From Stenotrophomonas sp046736075 (GTDB lineage: Bacteria > Pseudomonadota > Gammaproteobacteria > Xanthomonadales > Xanthomonadaceae): a stretch of 64,000 bases of DNA. Each line of letters opens with the position of its first letter. The stretch's first letter is position 1. The notes beneath the pieces were generated by a model, which had not been told where the DNA came from, searched no databases, and saw only the letters and a list, made by a program, of their open reading frames with translations. The stretch covers positions 2,046,001 to 2,110,000 of the forward strand of contig NZ_CP177163.1 of assembly GCF_046736075.1 (NCBI RefSeq), read 5' to 3'. This document shows positions 18,012 to 27,721 of this stretch, piece by piece. The position numbers and the translations under genes are program-made.

Positions 18012-18761
18012 TTACTTGCTGCTGACGTACTTCTCGCGGCGCACCTGCGGGGTCGGTAGGCCGGCCTCTTTCAGGGCCTCGAAGGTGGCATCGACCATGT
18101 CCGGGTTGCCGCACAGGTAGGCGATGTCGGTGGCCGGGTTCGGCGCGAACTCGGCCAGGTGCTGCTGGACGTACCCGTGGCGGACATCCGGATGCGGGTT
18201 CTCCGGCAGCTCGCGCGACAGGCACGGCACGTAGCGGAAGCCCGGGTGGGCGGCCGCGAACGCGTAGAAGTCGTCGCTGTAGAGCAGCTCGGTCGGGGTC
18301 CGCGCGCCCTGCAGCAGCACCACCTCCACGCCGCGCTCGCGCATGGCGGTGGCCAGCAGGGGCAGCATCGAGCGGTACGGGGTGACCCCGGTGCCGGTGG
18401 CGATCAGCAGGTAGCGGGCGTTGTGGTCACCCGGCATCAGGCAGAACCGCCCAAACGGACCGCTGGCGGTCACATGGCCGCCGATGTCCAGGCCCTCGAA
18501 CAGGGCCGTGGCGGCCCCGCCGGGGACGAAACTGACGGCAATGTCGACCGCATCGCCGGCGCCCAGGGCATGGTCGTGGATGGTCGCCAGCGAATAGCTG
18601 CGCTTGGTGGCGGTGCCATCGGCGTACTCGAAGTGAACCTGGATGAACTGGCCGGGCTGGAAATCCAGCGGCTGGCCGTCATCACGCAGGAACTGGTAGT
18701 GGCCGACGGTGGGCGCCAGCATCCGCCGGTCGACCAATTTGAGAGGAAATTGAACAGGCAC
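18012..18761 (-). CDS. fpr: Ferredoxin--NADP(+) reductase
   Basis: 249-residue FAD enzyme that passes electrons between NADPH and ferredoxin or flavodoxin. The FAD-binding RSYSLA motif is near residue 55, the NADP-binding ATGTGVTPYRSM near 120-131, and the CGNPDMV motif near 217. The length matches bacterial class I Fpr. It is a single gene, divergent from the YadGH transporter. No SoxS-like site is evident by eye. Confidence 0.9.
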   Translation of the reverse strand: MPVQFPLKLVDRRMLAPTVGHYQFLRDDGQPLDFQPGQFIQVHFEYADGTATKRSYSLATIHDHALGAGDAVDIAVSFVPGGAATALFEGLDIGGHVTASGPFGRFCLMPGDHNARYLLIATGTGVTPYRSMLPLLATAMRERGVEVVLLQGARTPTELLYSDDFYAFAAAHPGFRYVPCLSRELPENPHPDVRHGYVQQHLAEFAPNPATDIAYLCGNPDMVDATFEALKEAGLPTPQVRREKYVSSK

Positions 18762-18805
18762 GTGTTCGGGACAGTGTGTAGCCGGGGCAAGCCCTCGGGG
18801 CCTTC

Positions 18806-18811
18806 TATAAT
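18806..18811 (+). promoter_or_regulatory. Consensus -10 element upstream of the ABC transporter
   Basis: TATAAT, a perfect -10 box, about 50 bases before the transporter ATPase start. No good -35 is visible at 16-18 bases. Confidence 0.5.
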
Positions 18812-18862
18812 AGCCGCTCCCCGCCCCTATCCAGCGCCGCCCCTGGGCGCGAAGGCAAGAGC

Positions 18863-19822
18863 TTGGCTTCCCAGAACACTCCCGCGTCCACGACCGCCCC
18901 CGCCCTGCGGGTGCGCGACCTCCGCAAAACGTACGACAACGGCACCCAGGCGCTGAAAGGCGTTTCGCTGGATGTCGCCCCGGGCGACTTCTTCGCGCTG
19001 CTGGGCCCCAACGGCGCCGGCAAATCGACCCTGATCGGCATCATCAGCTCGCTGGTGAACCTCAGCGAGGGCCAGGTCGAGGTGTTCGGCAGCGATCTGG
19101 TGCGCGCGCGCAGCGCCACCATGCGGCTGATCGGCCTGGTTCCCCAGGAGATCAACTTCAACCTGTTCGAGAAGCCCTTCGACATCCTGGTGAACTACGC
19201 CGGCTTCTACGGCGTGGCCCGCGCCGAGGCCGAGAAGATGGCCGAGGAAGAGCTCAAGCGCGCCCACCTGTGGGAGAAGGCGCAGGTGATGAGCCGCACG
19301 CTGTCCGGCGGCATGAAGCGCCGCCTGATGATCGCCCGCGCGATGATGACCCGCCCGCGGCTGCTGATCCTGGATGAGCCGACCGCCGGCGTGGACATCG
19401 AGATCCGCCGCGACATGTGGCGCGTGCTCAAGGAGATCAACGCCGCCGGCACCACGATCATCCTCACCACGCACTACCTGGAAGAAGCCGAGCACCTGTG
19501 CCGCAACCTGGCCATCATCAACCACGGCCAGATCGTCACCCAGGGCCCGATGCGCGAGCTGCTCGCCAAGCTGGACGTGGAGGGTTTCCTGTTCGATATC
19601 GACGGCACGCTGCCCGCGCAGCTGCCGGTGATCGAGGGCGCCACCCTGATCGCCACCGACGGCCACACGCTGGACGTGGACATGCCGCGTGCGATGGACC
19701 TCAACCGGGTGTTTGAAGCCTTGAACGCCGCCGGTATCCGGGTGCGCTCGATGCGGACCAAGAGCAACCGCCTGGAGGAGCTGTTCGTGCGCCTCACCGG
19801 CAACCAGGAGAATGCAGCATGA
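18863..19822 (+). CDS. yadG: ABC transporter ATP-binding protein, YadG-like
   Basis: 319-residue ATPase. Walker A GPNGAGKST near residues 51-59, signature LSGGMKRRL, Walker B LLILDEPT, H-loop TTHYLEEAE. The start appears to be a TTG giving MASQNT; no ATG lies between the promoter region and the conserved domain. The stop overlaps the permease start (ATGA). YadG/YadH homologues are exporters of unknown cargo. Confidence 0.88.
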   Translation: MASQNTPASTTAPALRVRDLRKTYDNGTQALKGVSLDVAPGDFFALLGPNGAGKSTLIGIISSLVNLSEGQVEVFGSDLVRARSATMRLIGLVPQEINFNLFEKPFDILVNYAGFYGVARAEAEKMAEEELKRAHLWEKAQVMSRTLSGGMKRRLMIARAMMTRPRLLILDEPTAGVDIEIRRDMWRVLKEINAAGTTIILTTHYLEEAEHLCRNLAIINHGQIVTQGPMRELLAKLDVEGFLFDIDGTLPAQLPVIEGATLIATDGHTLDVDMPRAMDLNRVFEALNAAGIRVRSMRTKSNRLEELFVRLTGNQENAA

Positions 19823-20619
19823 GCAGCACCCCCACGCCTGTCCTGACCGACGGCCAGCGCAACCGCATCGCGCTGATGACCATCGTGCGCCGCGAAGTGG
19901 CGCGCATCCTGCGCATCTGGGGCCAGACCCTGGTGCCGCCGGCGATCACCATGACCCTGTACTTCCTGATCTTCGGCGGCCTGATCGGCTCGCGCGTGGG
20001 CGAGATGGGCGGCTACAGCTACATGCAGTTCATCGTGCCGGGCCTGGTGATGATGAGCGTGATCCAGAACAGCTACGGCAACATCAGTTCGTCGTTCTTC
20101 GGCGCCAAGTTCGGCCGTCACGTGGAAGAACTGCTGGTCAGCCCGATGCCGAACTGGGTGATCCTGTGGGGCTACGTGTCCGGTGCGGTCCTGCGCGGCC
20201 TGATGGTCGGCATCATCGTGCTGATCATCGCCATGTTCTTCACCCCGGTGCGCATCCCGCATCCGCTGGTGACGCTGACCACCGTGCTGCTGGGTGCGAC
20301 GATCTTCTCGCTGGCCGGCTTCATCAATGCCGTGTACGCCAAGAAGTTCGACGACGTGGCGATCGTGCCGACCTTCATCCTGACCCCGCTGACCTACCTG
20401 GGCGGCGTGTTCTACTCGGTGAAGCTGCTGCCGACGTGGGCCGAAGCGGCCACCCATGCCAACCCGATCTTCTACATGGTCAACGCGTTCCGCTACGGCC
20501 TGCTGGGCACCAGCGACGTGCCGCTGTGGGTGGCCTACGCGCTGATGATCGGCTTCGTGGTGGCCCTGACCGCCCTGGCGCTGTGGCTGCTGCGCCGTGG
20601 CGTCGGCATGCGTAGTTGA
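19819..20619 (+). CDS. yadH: ABC-2 type permease, YadH-like
   Basis: 266-residue integral membrane protein with six predicted helices. The ABC-2 signature FGRHVEELLVSPMP is near residues 97-110, and the helix-loop PTFILTPLTYLGGVFY is near 184-199. It forms the channel for the ATPase encoded just upstream (4-base overlap). The cargo is unknown. Confidence 0.88.
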   Translation: MSSTPTPVLTDGQRNRIALMTIVRREVARILRIWGQTLVPPAITMTLYFLIFGGLIGSRVGEMGGYSYMQFIVPGLVMMSVIQNSYGNISSSFFGAKFGRHVEELLVSPMPNWVILWGYVSGAVLRGLMVGIIVLIIAMFFTPVRIPHPLVTLTTVLLGATIFSLAGFINAVYAKKFDDVAIVPTFILTPLTYLGGVFYSVKLLPTWAEAATHANPIFYMVNAFRYGLLGTSDVPLWVAYALMIGFVVALTALALWLLRRGVGMRS

Positions 20620-20632
20620 GGCCGGTCCCAAA

Positions 20633-20698
20633 GCACACGTAATGCCGGCCGCTGGCCGGCTCCCAGCACACGTAGTGCCGGCCGCTGGCCGGCTCCCA
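20633..20698 (+). repeat. Two tandem SMAG (GTAG) REP elements
   Basis: Two 33-base units (20633-20665, 20666-20698) differing at one base, each with an ATGCCGGCC/GTGCCGGCC GCT GGCCGGC-type hairpin. They sit between the permease and panE in the same direction, where they may separate the two transcripts. Confidence 0.85.
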
Positions 20699-20718
20699 AA
20701 AAACAAGGAACAGCAACG

Positions 20719-21657
20719 ATGCGCATTCTGGTGTTGGGCGCCGGCGGTACCGGCGGCTATTTCGGCGGTCGGCTCGCCCAGGCCGGCGTGGACGTGACTT
20801 TCCTGGTGCGCCCGGCGCGCGCGGCTCAATTGGACCGCGACGGTCTGGTGATCCGCAGCCCGCTCGGCGACGCGGCATTCCCGGTGCAGCATGTCAGCGC
20901 CGAAGCGCTGCCCGCGCTGGCGGCGGCGCAGCCGTTCGACCTGGTGCTGCTGAGCTGCAAGGCCTACGACCTGGACAGCTCGATCGAGGCGATTGCACCG
21001 GCGATGTCCTCACGCACCACGGTGCTGCCGATCCTCAACGGGCTGCGCCACTACGCCGCGCTGGACGCACGCTTCGGCCGTGACGCCGTGCTGGGCGGAC
21101 TGTGCTTCATCAGCGCGACCAAGGCCGGCGATGGGGCGGTACTGCACCTGGCACCCCCGGCCAAGCTGACCTTCGGCGAGCGCGACGGCACCGGCAGCAG
21201 CGCCCGCGTACTGGCGCTGGCCGCTGCCTGTGTGCAGGCCAACGTGGATCACGTGGCCAGCGATGCGATCGGCCAGGAGCAGTGGATCAAGTACACCTTC
21301 CTGACCACGTTGGCGGCGTCCACCTGCCTGATGCGCGCCGATGTCGGCACGATCGTGGCCACCGATGATGGCGCGGCGATCGTGCGCGGGCTGTACGACG
21401 AATGCCTGGCCGTGGCCGACGCGGCCGGCGAGCCGATTCCGGACAAGGCCCGCGACGCTGCGCTGGGTGCCACCACCCAGGCAGGATCGACCCTCAAGGC
21501 GTCGATGCTGCGCGATCTGGAGGCCGGCCAGCAGGTGGAGGCCGCGCAGATCGTTGGCGACATGCTGGCCCGCGCGCGCGCCGCCGGGCAGCCGGCCCCG
21601 CTGCTCGCGGTGGCCTATGCGCACCTGCAGGCCTACCAGCGCCAGCGCGACGCCTGA
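20719..21657 (+). CDS. panE: 2-dehydropantoate 2-reductase family protein
   Basis: 312-residue NADPH-dependent reductase of the ApbA/PanE family, which makes pantoate for coenzyme A. The nucleotide-binding GAGGTGGYFGG is at residues 7-17, the CKAYD motif near 81-85, and the catalytic Lys region EQWIKYTFL near 188-196. RBS AAGGAACAG. Some family members reduce other 2-keto acids, so the substrate is not certain. The next gene starts two bases after its stop. Confidence 0.85.
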   Translation: MRILVLGAGGTGGYFGGRLAQAGVDVTFLVRPARAAQLDRDGLVIRSPLGDAAFPVQHVSAEALPALAAAQPFDLVLLSCKAYDLDSSIEAIAPAMSSRTTVLPILNGLRHYAALDARFGRDAVLGGLCFISATKAGDGAVLHLAPPAKLTFGERDGTGSSARVLALAAACVQANVDHVASDAIGQEQWIKYTFLTTLAASTCLMRADVGTIVATDDGAAIVRGLYDECLAVADAAGEPIPDKARDAALGATTQAGSTLKASMLRDLEAGQQVEAAQIVGDMLARARAAGQPAPLLAVAYAHLQAYQRQRDA

Positions 21658-21659
21658 GC

Positions 21660-22550
21660 ATGGCGACCGCACCCCTGCCCGCACGCGTGCTGGTGCTGGG
21701 CCTGGGGTACAGCGCGCGGCACCTGGCGGCGCTGTTGCAGGCGGAGGGCATCGCCTGCAGCGGCACGGTCCGTGACCCCTCGGCCGCCGCAGCGGACGGG
21801 CTGCTGCGCCACCGCCTGGCCGAAGGGCAGCCGATCGATGCAGCCTTGCGCGCGGCGATCCGCAGCGCCGATGCGGTGCTCTGCAGTGTGCCGCCGGATG
21901 CCGACGGCGATCCGGCGCTGCGCCTGCTTGGCGAGGCGCTGCAGGATGCGCCCGCACTGCGCTGGGTGGGCTATCTCTCCTCCACGGCCGTATACGCCGA
22001 CCGTGACGGTGGCTGGATAGACCTCCACGCGGCGGCCGACGCCACCGATGCGACCGCACTCAGACGCCTGCTTGCCGAACGGCAGTGGCGGGCGTACGCG
22101 CAGGCGCGCGGCGTTGCCTCGGCAGTGTTCCGCCTGCCCGGCCTGTACGGACGCGGGCGCAACGCGCTGGTACAGCTGGCGCAGGGCAAGGCGCGCGTGG
22201 TGGTTCGCCCGGGGCTGGTGTTCAACCGGTTGCACGTGGACGACCTGGCGACAGCGGTGCTGGCGGCGATGCGGCGGCCGCACGGCCACGCGCTGTACCT
22301 GCCAGCCGATGATGAACCGGCGCCGCCGCAGGAGGTGCTGGCGTATGCGGCGGCACTGGGCGGATGGGCACTGCCCGCCGCGCAGGCCTGGGATGACCCG
22401 GCGGTGCCGGCATCGTTGCGCCGGTTCTACGCCAGCAACAAGCGCATCGACAGCCGTGGCACGCGTGAGGCGCTGCAGTGGCAGCCGACCTTCGCGACGT
22501 ATCGCGACGGGCTGGCCGACGCCTGGGCAAACGGCGACGGCCACCGTTAG
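21660..22550 (+). CDS. NAD(P)-dependent epimerase/SDR-family oxidoreductase (YeeZ-like)
   Basis: 296-residue Rossmann protein. The dinucleotide site VLVLGLGYSARHLA near residues 10-23 has the atypical GLGYSA form of YeeZ-like proteins. LSSTAVYADRDG near 106-117 corresponds to the region of the catalytic Ser and Tyr. The ATG lies two bases after the panE stop. The substrate is unknown. Confidence 0.75.
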   Translation: MATAPLPARVLVLGLGYSARHLAALLQAEGIACSGTVRDPSAAAADGLLRHRLAEGQPIDAALRAAIRSADAVLCSVPPDADGDPALRLLGEALQDAPALRWVGYLSSTAVYADRDGGWIDLHAAADATDATALRRLLAERQWRAYAQARGVASAVFRLPGLYGRGRNALVQLAQGKARVVVRPGLVFNRLHVDDLATAVLAAMRRPHGHALYLPADDEPAPPQEVLAYAAALGGWALPAAQAWDDPAVPASLRRFYASNKRIDSRGTREALQWQPTFATYRDGLADAWANGDGHR

Positions 22551-22567
22551 CCCACGACCGTTGGGCC

Positions 22568-23383
22568 TCAGGCCACGTCAGGCAGGCGGAAGAACGCGCG
22601 CGTGGCCGCCGTCGCATGGGCGGCCGTGGTCTCCACGTCTTCGCCCCGATCACGCGCCAGCTCCTCGACGATGTGCGACAGGAACATCGGCTCGTTGCGG
22701 CGGTCCTTCGGCATCGGCTTGAGCGAACGCGGCAGCAGGTACGGCGCGTCGGTTTCGATCATCAGGCGGTTGGCCGGGATGTGCTTCACCAGCTCGCGCA
22801 GGTGACCGCCACGACGTTCATCGCACAACCAGCCGGTGATGCCGATGTACCAGTCCTGGTCGAGGTAGTCGAACAGTTCCTGGCGCTCGCCGGTGAAGCA
22901 GTGCACCACCGCCGCGCCCAGTTGGCCGTCGAAGTTCTTCATCTGCGCCATGAAGTCGGCGTGCGCATCGCGCTGGTGCAGGAACAGTGGCTTGCGCGCT
23001 CCATCGGCAGCAACCACGTCGGCCGCCAGCTGCAGCTGGCGCTCGAAGGCGCGATGCTGGGCCGGGCGCGGGGCGAAGTCGCGGAAGTAATCCAGCCCGC
23101 ACTCACCCACGGCCACCACTTCGGCATGCGCGTGCAGCGCGCGCATCTCCGCATCGCATTCGTCGGTGTATTCCACCGCGTGGTGCGGGTGCACGCCGGC
23201 CGTGGCATACAGGAACCACGGATGCTGGCGGGCCAGGTCCAGCGCCATCGGCGAATGTTCGCGGCTGGCGCCGGTGATCACCATCTGTACCACACCGGCC
23301 TCACGGGCGCGCGCGAGCACGGCGTCGCGATCGCGGTCGAAGGAATCGTGGGTAAGGTTGGCGCCGATGTCGATCAGGTGCAT
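22568..23383 (-). CDS. tatD: TatD-family metal-dependent deoxyribonuclease
   Basis: 271-residue TIM-barrel hydrolase starting MHLIDIGANL, the form seen in TatD proper rather than the HxH start of YcfH. Other motifs are TAGVHPHHA, the GECGLDY metal site, FLHQRDAH, VVHCFTGE and the ETDAPYLLPR end motif. TatD has 3'-5' exonuclease activity and is linked to DNA repair and oxidative stress. Monocistronic or cotranscribed with the secreted protein gene upstream (53-base gap). Confidence 0.9.
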   Translation of the reverse strand: MHLIDIGANLTHDSFDRDRDAVLARAREAGVVQMVITGASREHSPMALDLARQHPWFLYATAGVHPHHAVEYTDECDAEMRALHAHAEVVAVGECGLDYFRDFAPRPAQHRAFERQLQLAADVVAADGARKPLFLHQRDAHADFMAQMKNFDGQLGAAVVHCFTGERQELFDYLDQDWYIGITGWLCDERRGGHLRELVKHIPANRLMIETDAPYLLPRSLKPMPKDRRNEPMFLSHIVEELARDRGEDVETTAAHATAATRAFFRLPDVA

Positions 23384-23436
23384 GAGGCTGCTGCAGGACG
23401 GGAAACCCGGCCATTGTAGCGGCTTGCCCGGTGCGT

Positions 23437-24489
23437 TCAGTCCTGCACCGGGTCGTGGCGCTGCGCAGGCGCGAGCAGCACGTCCACCAGTTCCCGCGAC
23501 AGCCCGGCCAGCCGCACTTCTTCGCCATGCAGCTGCACGGTGATGAACGGCGCGCTGTCGCGGAGGTAACGGTCATGGGCCGGTACCGATGCGGTGGCCG
23601 CACTGCCCGGCCACTGCAGGTACCACACCTGCGCGCAGATCCCCTCCAGCTCGGGCACCGGCTCGGGATAGAGACCGCCACGCCCACTGACTTCGGCCGT
23701 GCTCAGCAGATCCAGCAGACGGGCCAGCAGGTCACTGCGGCGACGCGAGGCGGGCATGCCCAGGGCGTCGGCAAATGCCTCGGGCGCGGTGCTCATCGCC
23801 ACCAGCGCGGCGCTGGCGCGCGATGCCGGGACCACGGTGGCGTCGGCGGGCTGCCCCGCGTCCGCCCGCGCCTGCCACATCGCCTCGGTGGCATCGCGCA
23901 GGTACGGCTGCATGTCCTGCGCGAACCGCTGCTGCCAGGCGTCGAACTGGCGCTGGGCGGCTGCCCGGTCCCAGACCGGCAGCGGACAGCGTGCGGGCCG
24001 GTCATGGCGTTCCCAGTGCGTGGGCAGCCCCAGCGAGGCGCAGGCCGCGCACACCATCCCACCCGCCGCGTCCTGCTCGAAGCGCAGCCGGTGTGTGCCG
24101 TCGGTGCCGCAGCGATCGGCCTCGTCGAGCAGCAGCTGGAATCCGTCGGCCTGCGGGCACAGCGCCAGCAGGTTCCTGCGGCGGTCCAGCGTGTTGGCGG
24201 TCAGCGCGTTGGTGGTGATGTAGGCGACGTCGTCAGCCAGCTGCACGCTCGGATACACCGCCTCGCGCAGGACACCGTCGGCCACCGCGCGCCGGATCGC
24301 CTGGTCATCGGTCAACCCCGCCGGCAGGTAACGCGCCTGGATCCGGGCCTTTGTCAGCATGGCCCAGTGATTGCCGTCGTAGGGCACGTCCAGCGACGGC
24401 GCGGCATCGACAGGTTCGGCGGCGTGCGCCATGAACGACCACGCCGCGCAGGCGACCACCAGCAACAGCACGCGCGCAGCACCAGACAT
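23437..24489 (-). CDS. Secreted hypothetical protein
   Basis: 350-residue protein with signal peptide MSGAARVLLLVVACAAWSFM, ending near AHAAE. The mature part is soluble and contains a CAACASLG motif and three other Cys (CPQAD, RCGTD, RCPLP). I do not recognise a family. It is divergent from hrpB and upstream of tatD. Confidence 0.7.
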   Translation of the reverse strand: MSGAARVLLLVVACAAWSFMAHAAEPVDAAPSLDVPYDGNHWAMLTKARIQARYLPAGLTDDQAIRRAVADGVLREAVYPSVQLADDVAYITTNALTANTLDRRRNLLALCPQADGFQLLLDEADRCGTDGTHRLRFEQDAAGGMVCAACASLGLPTHWERHDRPARCPLPVWDRAAAQRQFDAWQQRFAQDMQPYLRDATEAMWQARADAGQPADATVVPASRASAALVAMSTAPEAFADALGMPASRRRSDLLARLLDLLSTAEVSGRGGLYPEPVPELEGICAQVWYLQWPGSAATASVPAHDRYLRDSAPFITVQLHGEEVRLAGLSRELVDVLLAPAQRHDPVQD

Positions 24490-24579
24490 TCAGCCATCCA
24501 CACTTCCAGGGCGGCACAGGGAACCACGCCGGCCCCGCGCTGGCAATGCGCGGCGCGTCCGACGCCGTATCCTAGTGCG

Positions 24580-27084
24580 ATGAGCTCCCCGATTTTCCCG
24601 ATTTCCGCGCTGCTGCCGCAGCTCCTGACCGCCCTGGAGGGGCGCACGCGCCTGGTGCTGGAAGCCCCACCGGGTGCGGGCAAGACCACCCAGGTGCCGC
24701 TGGCGCTGCTGGATGCGCCGTGGCTGCAGGGCCGGAAGATCATCATGCTCGAACCGCGCCGGGTCGCCGCGCGCAGTGCCGCGCAGTTCATGGCGCGCCA
24801 GCTCGGCGAAGACGTGGGCGGGACGGTCGGCTACCGCATCCGGTTCGAGAACAAGGTATCCGCACGCACCCGCGTGGAAGTGGTCACCGAAGGCATCCTG
24901 ACCCGCATGCTGCAGGACGATCCGATGCTGGAGGGCGTCGGCGCGGTGCTGTTCGACGAATTCCACGAGCGCCATCTCGCCGCCGACCTGGGCCTGGCGC
25001 TGACGCTGGATGTGCAGGCACAACTGCGCGAGGACCTGCGCATCGTGGTGATGTCGGCCACGCTGGATGGCGAGCGGCTGGCGCAGTTCCTGGATGCGCC
25101 GCGCCTGAGCAGCGAGGGCCGCAGCTTCCCGGTGTCGGTCAGCCATTTCCCCGCCCGCCGCGACGAGGCGCTGGAGGCGCAGGCCCGGCGCGCGGTGGAG
25201 CAGGCGCTGGCCACGCATCCCGGCGACGTGCTCGTGTTCCTCCCCGGCCAACGCGAGATTGCCCGCACGCAGGCTGCGCTCGAACAGGTGCTGCCCGCCG
25301 GCATCCAGGTGCTGCCGCTGCACGGCGAGCTGCCGGTGGACCAGCAGAGCCGCGTGCTGCAGCCCGATCCGCACGGCCAGCGCAGGGTGGTGCTGGCCAC
25401 CAATGTGGCCGAATCGTCGGTCACCCTGCCCGGCGTGCGCGTGGTGATTGATGCCGGGCTGGCACGCGAACCGCGCTACGACCCCAACAGCGGGTTTGCG
25501 CGGCTGGACGTGGTGAACATCGCCCAGGCCTCGGCCGATCAGCGCGCCGGCCGTGCCGGGCGTGTCGCGGAGGGATGGGCATGGCGGCTGTGGCCGCAGT
25601 CGCAGCGGCTGGACGCGCAGCGGCGGCCGGAAATCGCCCAGGTCGAACTGGCCTCGCTGGCGCTGGAGCTGGCGGCCTGGGGCAGCGACGACCTGCGTTT
25701 CGTCGATGCGCCACCGGTGGGCGCGCTGGCGGCGGCGCGCGAACTGCTGCAGCGGCTGGGCGCGATCAGCGACAGCGGCGCGCTTACCGCACCGGGCCGG
25801 CGCATGCTGGCGCTGGGAACACATCCGCGGCTGGCCGCGATGCTGCTGGCCGCCGCCAACGGCGAGGAGCAGGCGCTGGCCTGCGACCTTGCCGCGCTGG
25901 TGGAAGCGCGTGACCCACTGCGCCAGGGCGGCGACGCGCTGGCCGCACGCTGGCGTGCGCTGGCCGCGTTCCGGCAGGGGCGTGCACCGCACGACGCCAA
26001 TCGTGGCGCGCTGGCCACCATCGATGCCGCCAGCAGACAGTGGCGCCGCCGGCTGCGCTGCGATGCGTCCCCGCCGACGTCGGTCGAGGCGCATCGCCTT
26101 GGCGACCTGCTGGCGCACGCCTTCCCCGACCGCATCGCTGCACGGCATCCCACCGATCCGCTGCGCTATCTGCTCGCCAACGGCCGCAGCGCGCGCCTGT
26201 TCGACCCCAGCGATCTGCGTGGCGAGCCGTGGCTGGTGGCAGTGGAACTGCGTTACGAGGCACGCGATGCGCTGCTGCTGCGTGCCGCGCCGGTTGATGA
26301 GAACCGCCTGCGACGCGACTTCCCCGAGCGGTTCAGGCAGGAAGACGTGGTGCGCTGGGATGCCGACAAGCGTGCGCTGGTGGCGCGCCGCGAAACCCGC
26401 TTCGACCGCATCGTGCTCGACAGCCGCTCGGCCGGCCGCGTGGACCCCGCGCTGGCCGCGCAGGCGTTGACCGAGGCGGTCGCCGAACTCGGCCTGGAGG
26501 CGCTGCCGTGGACCGACGGCCTGCGCCAGTGGCAGGCGCGCGTGCTGGGCCTGCGCAGCTGGATGCCGGCGCTGGAGCTGCCCGACGTTTCCGACGTCGC
26601 CCTGATGGCCACGTTGCCGCGCTGGCTGACGCCGGCGTTCGCCGGCCGGACACGGCTGGACGCGCTGGACGAAACCACGCTCGGCGAGGCCTTGAAATCG
26701 GCCCTGCCGTGGGCGCAGCGCCAGCTGGTGGATCGCCACGCACCGCTGCGCATTGCCGTGCCCTCGGGCATGGAACGCGCAATCCAGTACGCGATCGATG
26801 CCGACGGCAGCACCCCGCAGGCGCCGGTGCTGGCCGTGAAGCTGCAGGAACTGTTCGGGCTGGCCGACACCCCGCGCATCGCCGACAACCGCGTCCCGCT
26901 GACCCTGCATCTGCTGTCGCCCGGCGGCCGACCGCTGCAGGTGACCCAGGATCTGCGCAACTTCTGGGCGAACACCTATGCCGAGGTGAAGAAGGAGATG
27001 AAGGGGCGTTACCCCAAGCATCCGTGGCCGGACGATCCCTGGACGGCTACCGCGACGCACCGGGCCAAGCCGCGCGGCACGTAA
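24580..27084 (+). CDS. hrpB: ATP-dependent helicase HrpB
   Basis: 834-residue DEAH-box helicase of the HrpB family. Walker A APPGAGKTT is near residues 30-38, motif II appears as DEFH, motif III is SATLD, and the VATNVAESSVTLPGV and QRAGRAGR motifs mark the second RecA domain. The C-terminal ~350 residues form the HrpB-specific region. ATG 24580 was chosen because conserved sequence begins at once. It probably remodels RNA; its bacterial role is not well defined. Confidence 0.92.
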   Translation: MSSPIFPISALLPQLLTALEGRTRLVLEAPPGAGKTTQVPLALLDAPWLQGRKIIMLEPRRVAARSAAQFMARQLGEDVGGTVGYRIRFENKVSARTRVEVVTEGILTRMLQDDPMLEGVGAVLFDEFHERHLAADLGLALTLDVQAQLREDLRIVVMSATLDGERLAQFLDAPRLSSEGRSFPVSVSHFPARRDEALEAQARRAVEQALATHPGDVLVFLPGQREIARTQAALEQVLPAGIQVLPLHGELPVDQQSRVLQPDPHGQRRVVLATNVAESSVTLPGVRVVIDAGLAREPRYDPNSGFARLDVVNIAQASADQRAGRAGRVAEGWAWRLWPQSQRLDAQRRPEIAQVELASLALELAAWGSDDLRFVDAPPVGALAAARELLQRLGAISDSGALTAPGRRMLALGTHPRLAAMLLAAANGEEQALACDLAALVEARDPLRQGGDALAARWRALAAFRQGRAPHDANRGALATIDAASRQWRRRLRCDASPPTSVEAHRLGDLLAHAFPDRIAARHPTDPLRYLLANGRSARLFDPSDLRGEPWLVAVELRYEARDALLLRAAPVDENRLRRDFPERFRQEDVVRWDADKRALVARRETRFDRIVLDSRSAGRVDPALAAQALTEAVAELGLEALPWTDGLRQWQARVLGLRSWMPALELPDVSDVALMATLPRWLTPAFAGRTRLDALDETTLGEALKSALPWAQRQLVDRHAPLRIAVPSGMERAIQYAIDADGSTPQAPVLAVKLQELFGLADTPRIADNRVPLTLHLLSPGGRPLQVTQDLRNFWANTYAEVKKEMKGRYPKHPWPDDPWTATATHRAKPRGT

Positions 27085-27254
27085 CGCCGTAACGCGGCAT
27101 GCGCATTCATGGCTGGGAGCTGACCGGCGCCGCGCGCGCAGCCATGTCGCCGCACACAAGCCGCTACAGTCGTGATCCGGCTGTGCGGAGCGGATAACGC
27201 GCCCTACACGGCCCACACGCGACACTGGACAGGAACCGAGGCAAAGGACCCCCC

Positions 27255-27644
27255 ATGAGCAGATTGACCGTGATTACCGACCGCGCCCTCGAGCGCGCCC
27301 TGGACCTGGCCAGCAGTGCCGGCGACGGCCTCAAGCATGCCGGTACCAACCTGCGCCACTTCGGTCCGCAGGCCACCGACTGGATCAAGACCGGCGCCGC
27401 GCTGGGTGCGGTCAAGACCGGCAGCAAGGTGGCCGCCAAGGTGGTACGCCGCAATCCGGCCGTGACCATCGCCGCCGCAGCAGTCGGCGTCGGCCTGCTG
27501 GGCTACGCGCTGTACCGCAAGCAGCAGAAGAAGAAACTCGCCAACGGCGGCGTGGTCAACGGCCAGGCGCAGCGCATCAGCGCACGCAACCGCCGCAACG
27601 ACACCGTGGTGGACGAGCACAGCGACATCGGCAGCGATGCCTGA
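27255..27644 (+). CDS. Small hypothetical protein with one membrane segment
   Basis: 129-residue basic protein. A hydrophobic stretch (VTIAAAAVGVGLLGYALY, about residues 74-91) is followed by the lysine-rich QQKKKKLANG; the N-terminal part could form amphipathic helices. RBS AAAGGACCCCCC precedes the ATG. Function unknown; the gene ends at a strong terminator. Confidence 0.75.
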   Translation: MSRLTVITDRALERALDLASSAGDGLKHAGTNLRHFGPQATDWIKTGAALGAVKTGSKVAAKVVRRNPAVTIAAAAVGVGLLGYALYRKQQKKKLANGGVVNGQAQRISARNRRNDTVVDEHSDIGSDA

Positions 27645-27670
27645 TCGCGCCGCGACACCGGCGTGACATG

Positions 27671-27701
27671 AAAACCGCCGGCATTGCCGGCGGTTTTTTT
27701 T
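27671..27701 (+). terminator. Rho-independent terminator
   Basis: AACCGCCGGC, ATT, GCCGGCGGTT followed by a run of T. It ends the small-protein gene. The mirrored A-run means it can also serve rluE from the other side. Confidence 0.92.
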
Positions 27702-27721
27702 GGATCATCTCCCACCGGGTC

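Noticed and set aside
20633..20698. CRISPR-like tandem repeat
   Set aside because: Only two units, no spacers, and the sequence is the known SMAG-type REP hairpin.
24490..27225. 911-codon minus-strand frame opposite hrpB, and similar long frames opposite mgtE, the Kef-type antiporter, Pat and the MMPL exporter
   Set aside because: Low-complexity, Arg/His/Gln-rich translations without domains; each lies opposite a well-supported gene.
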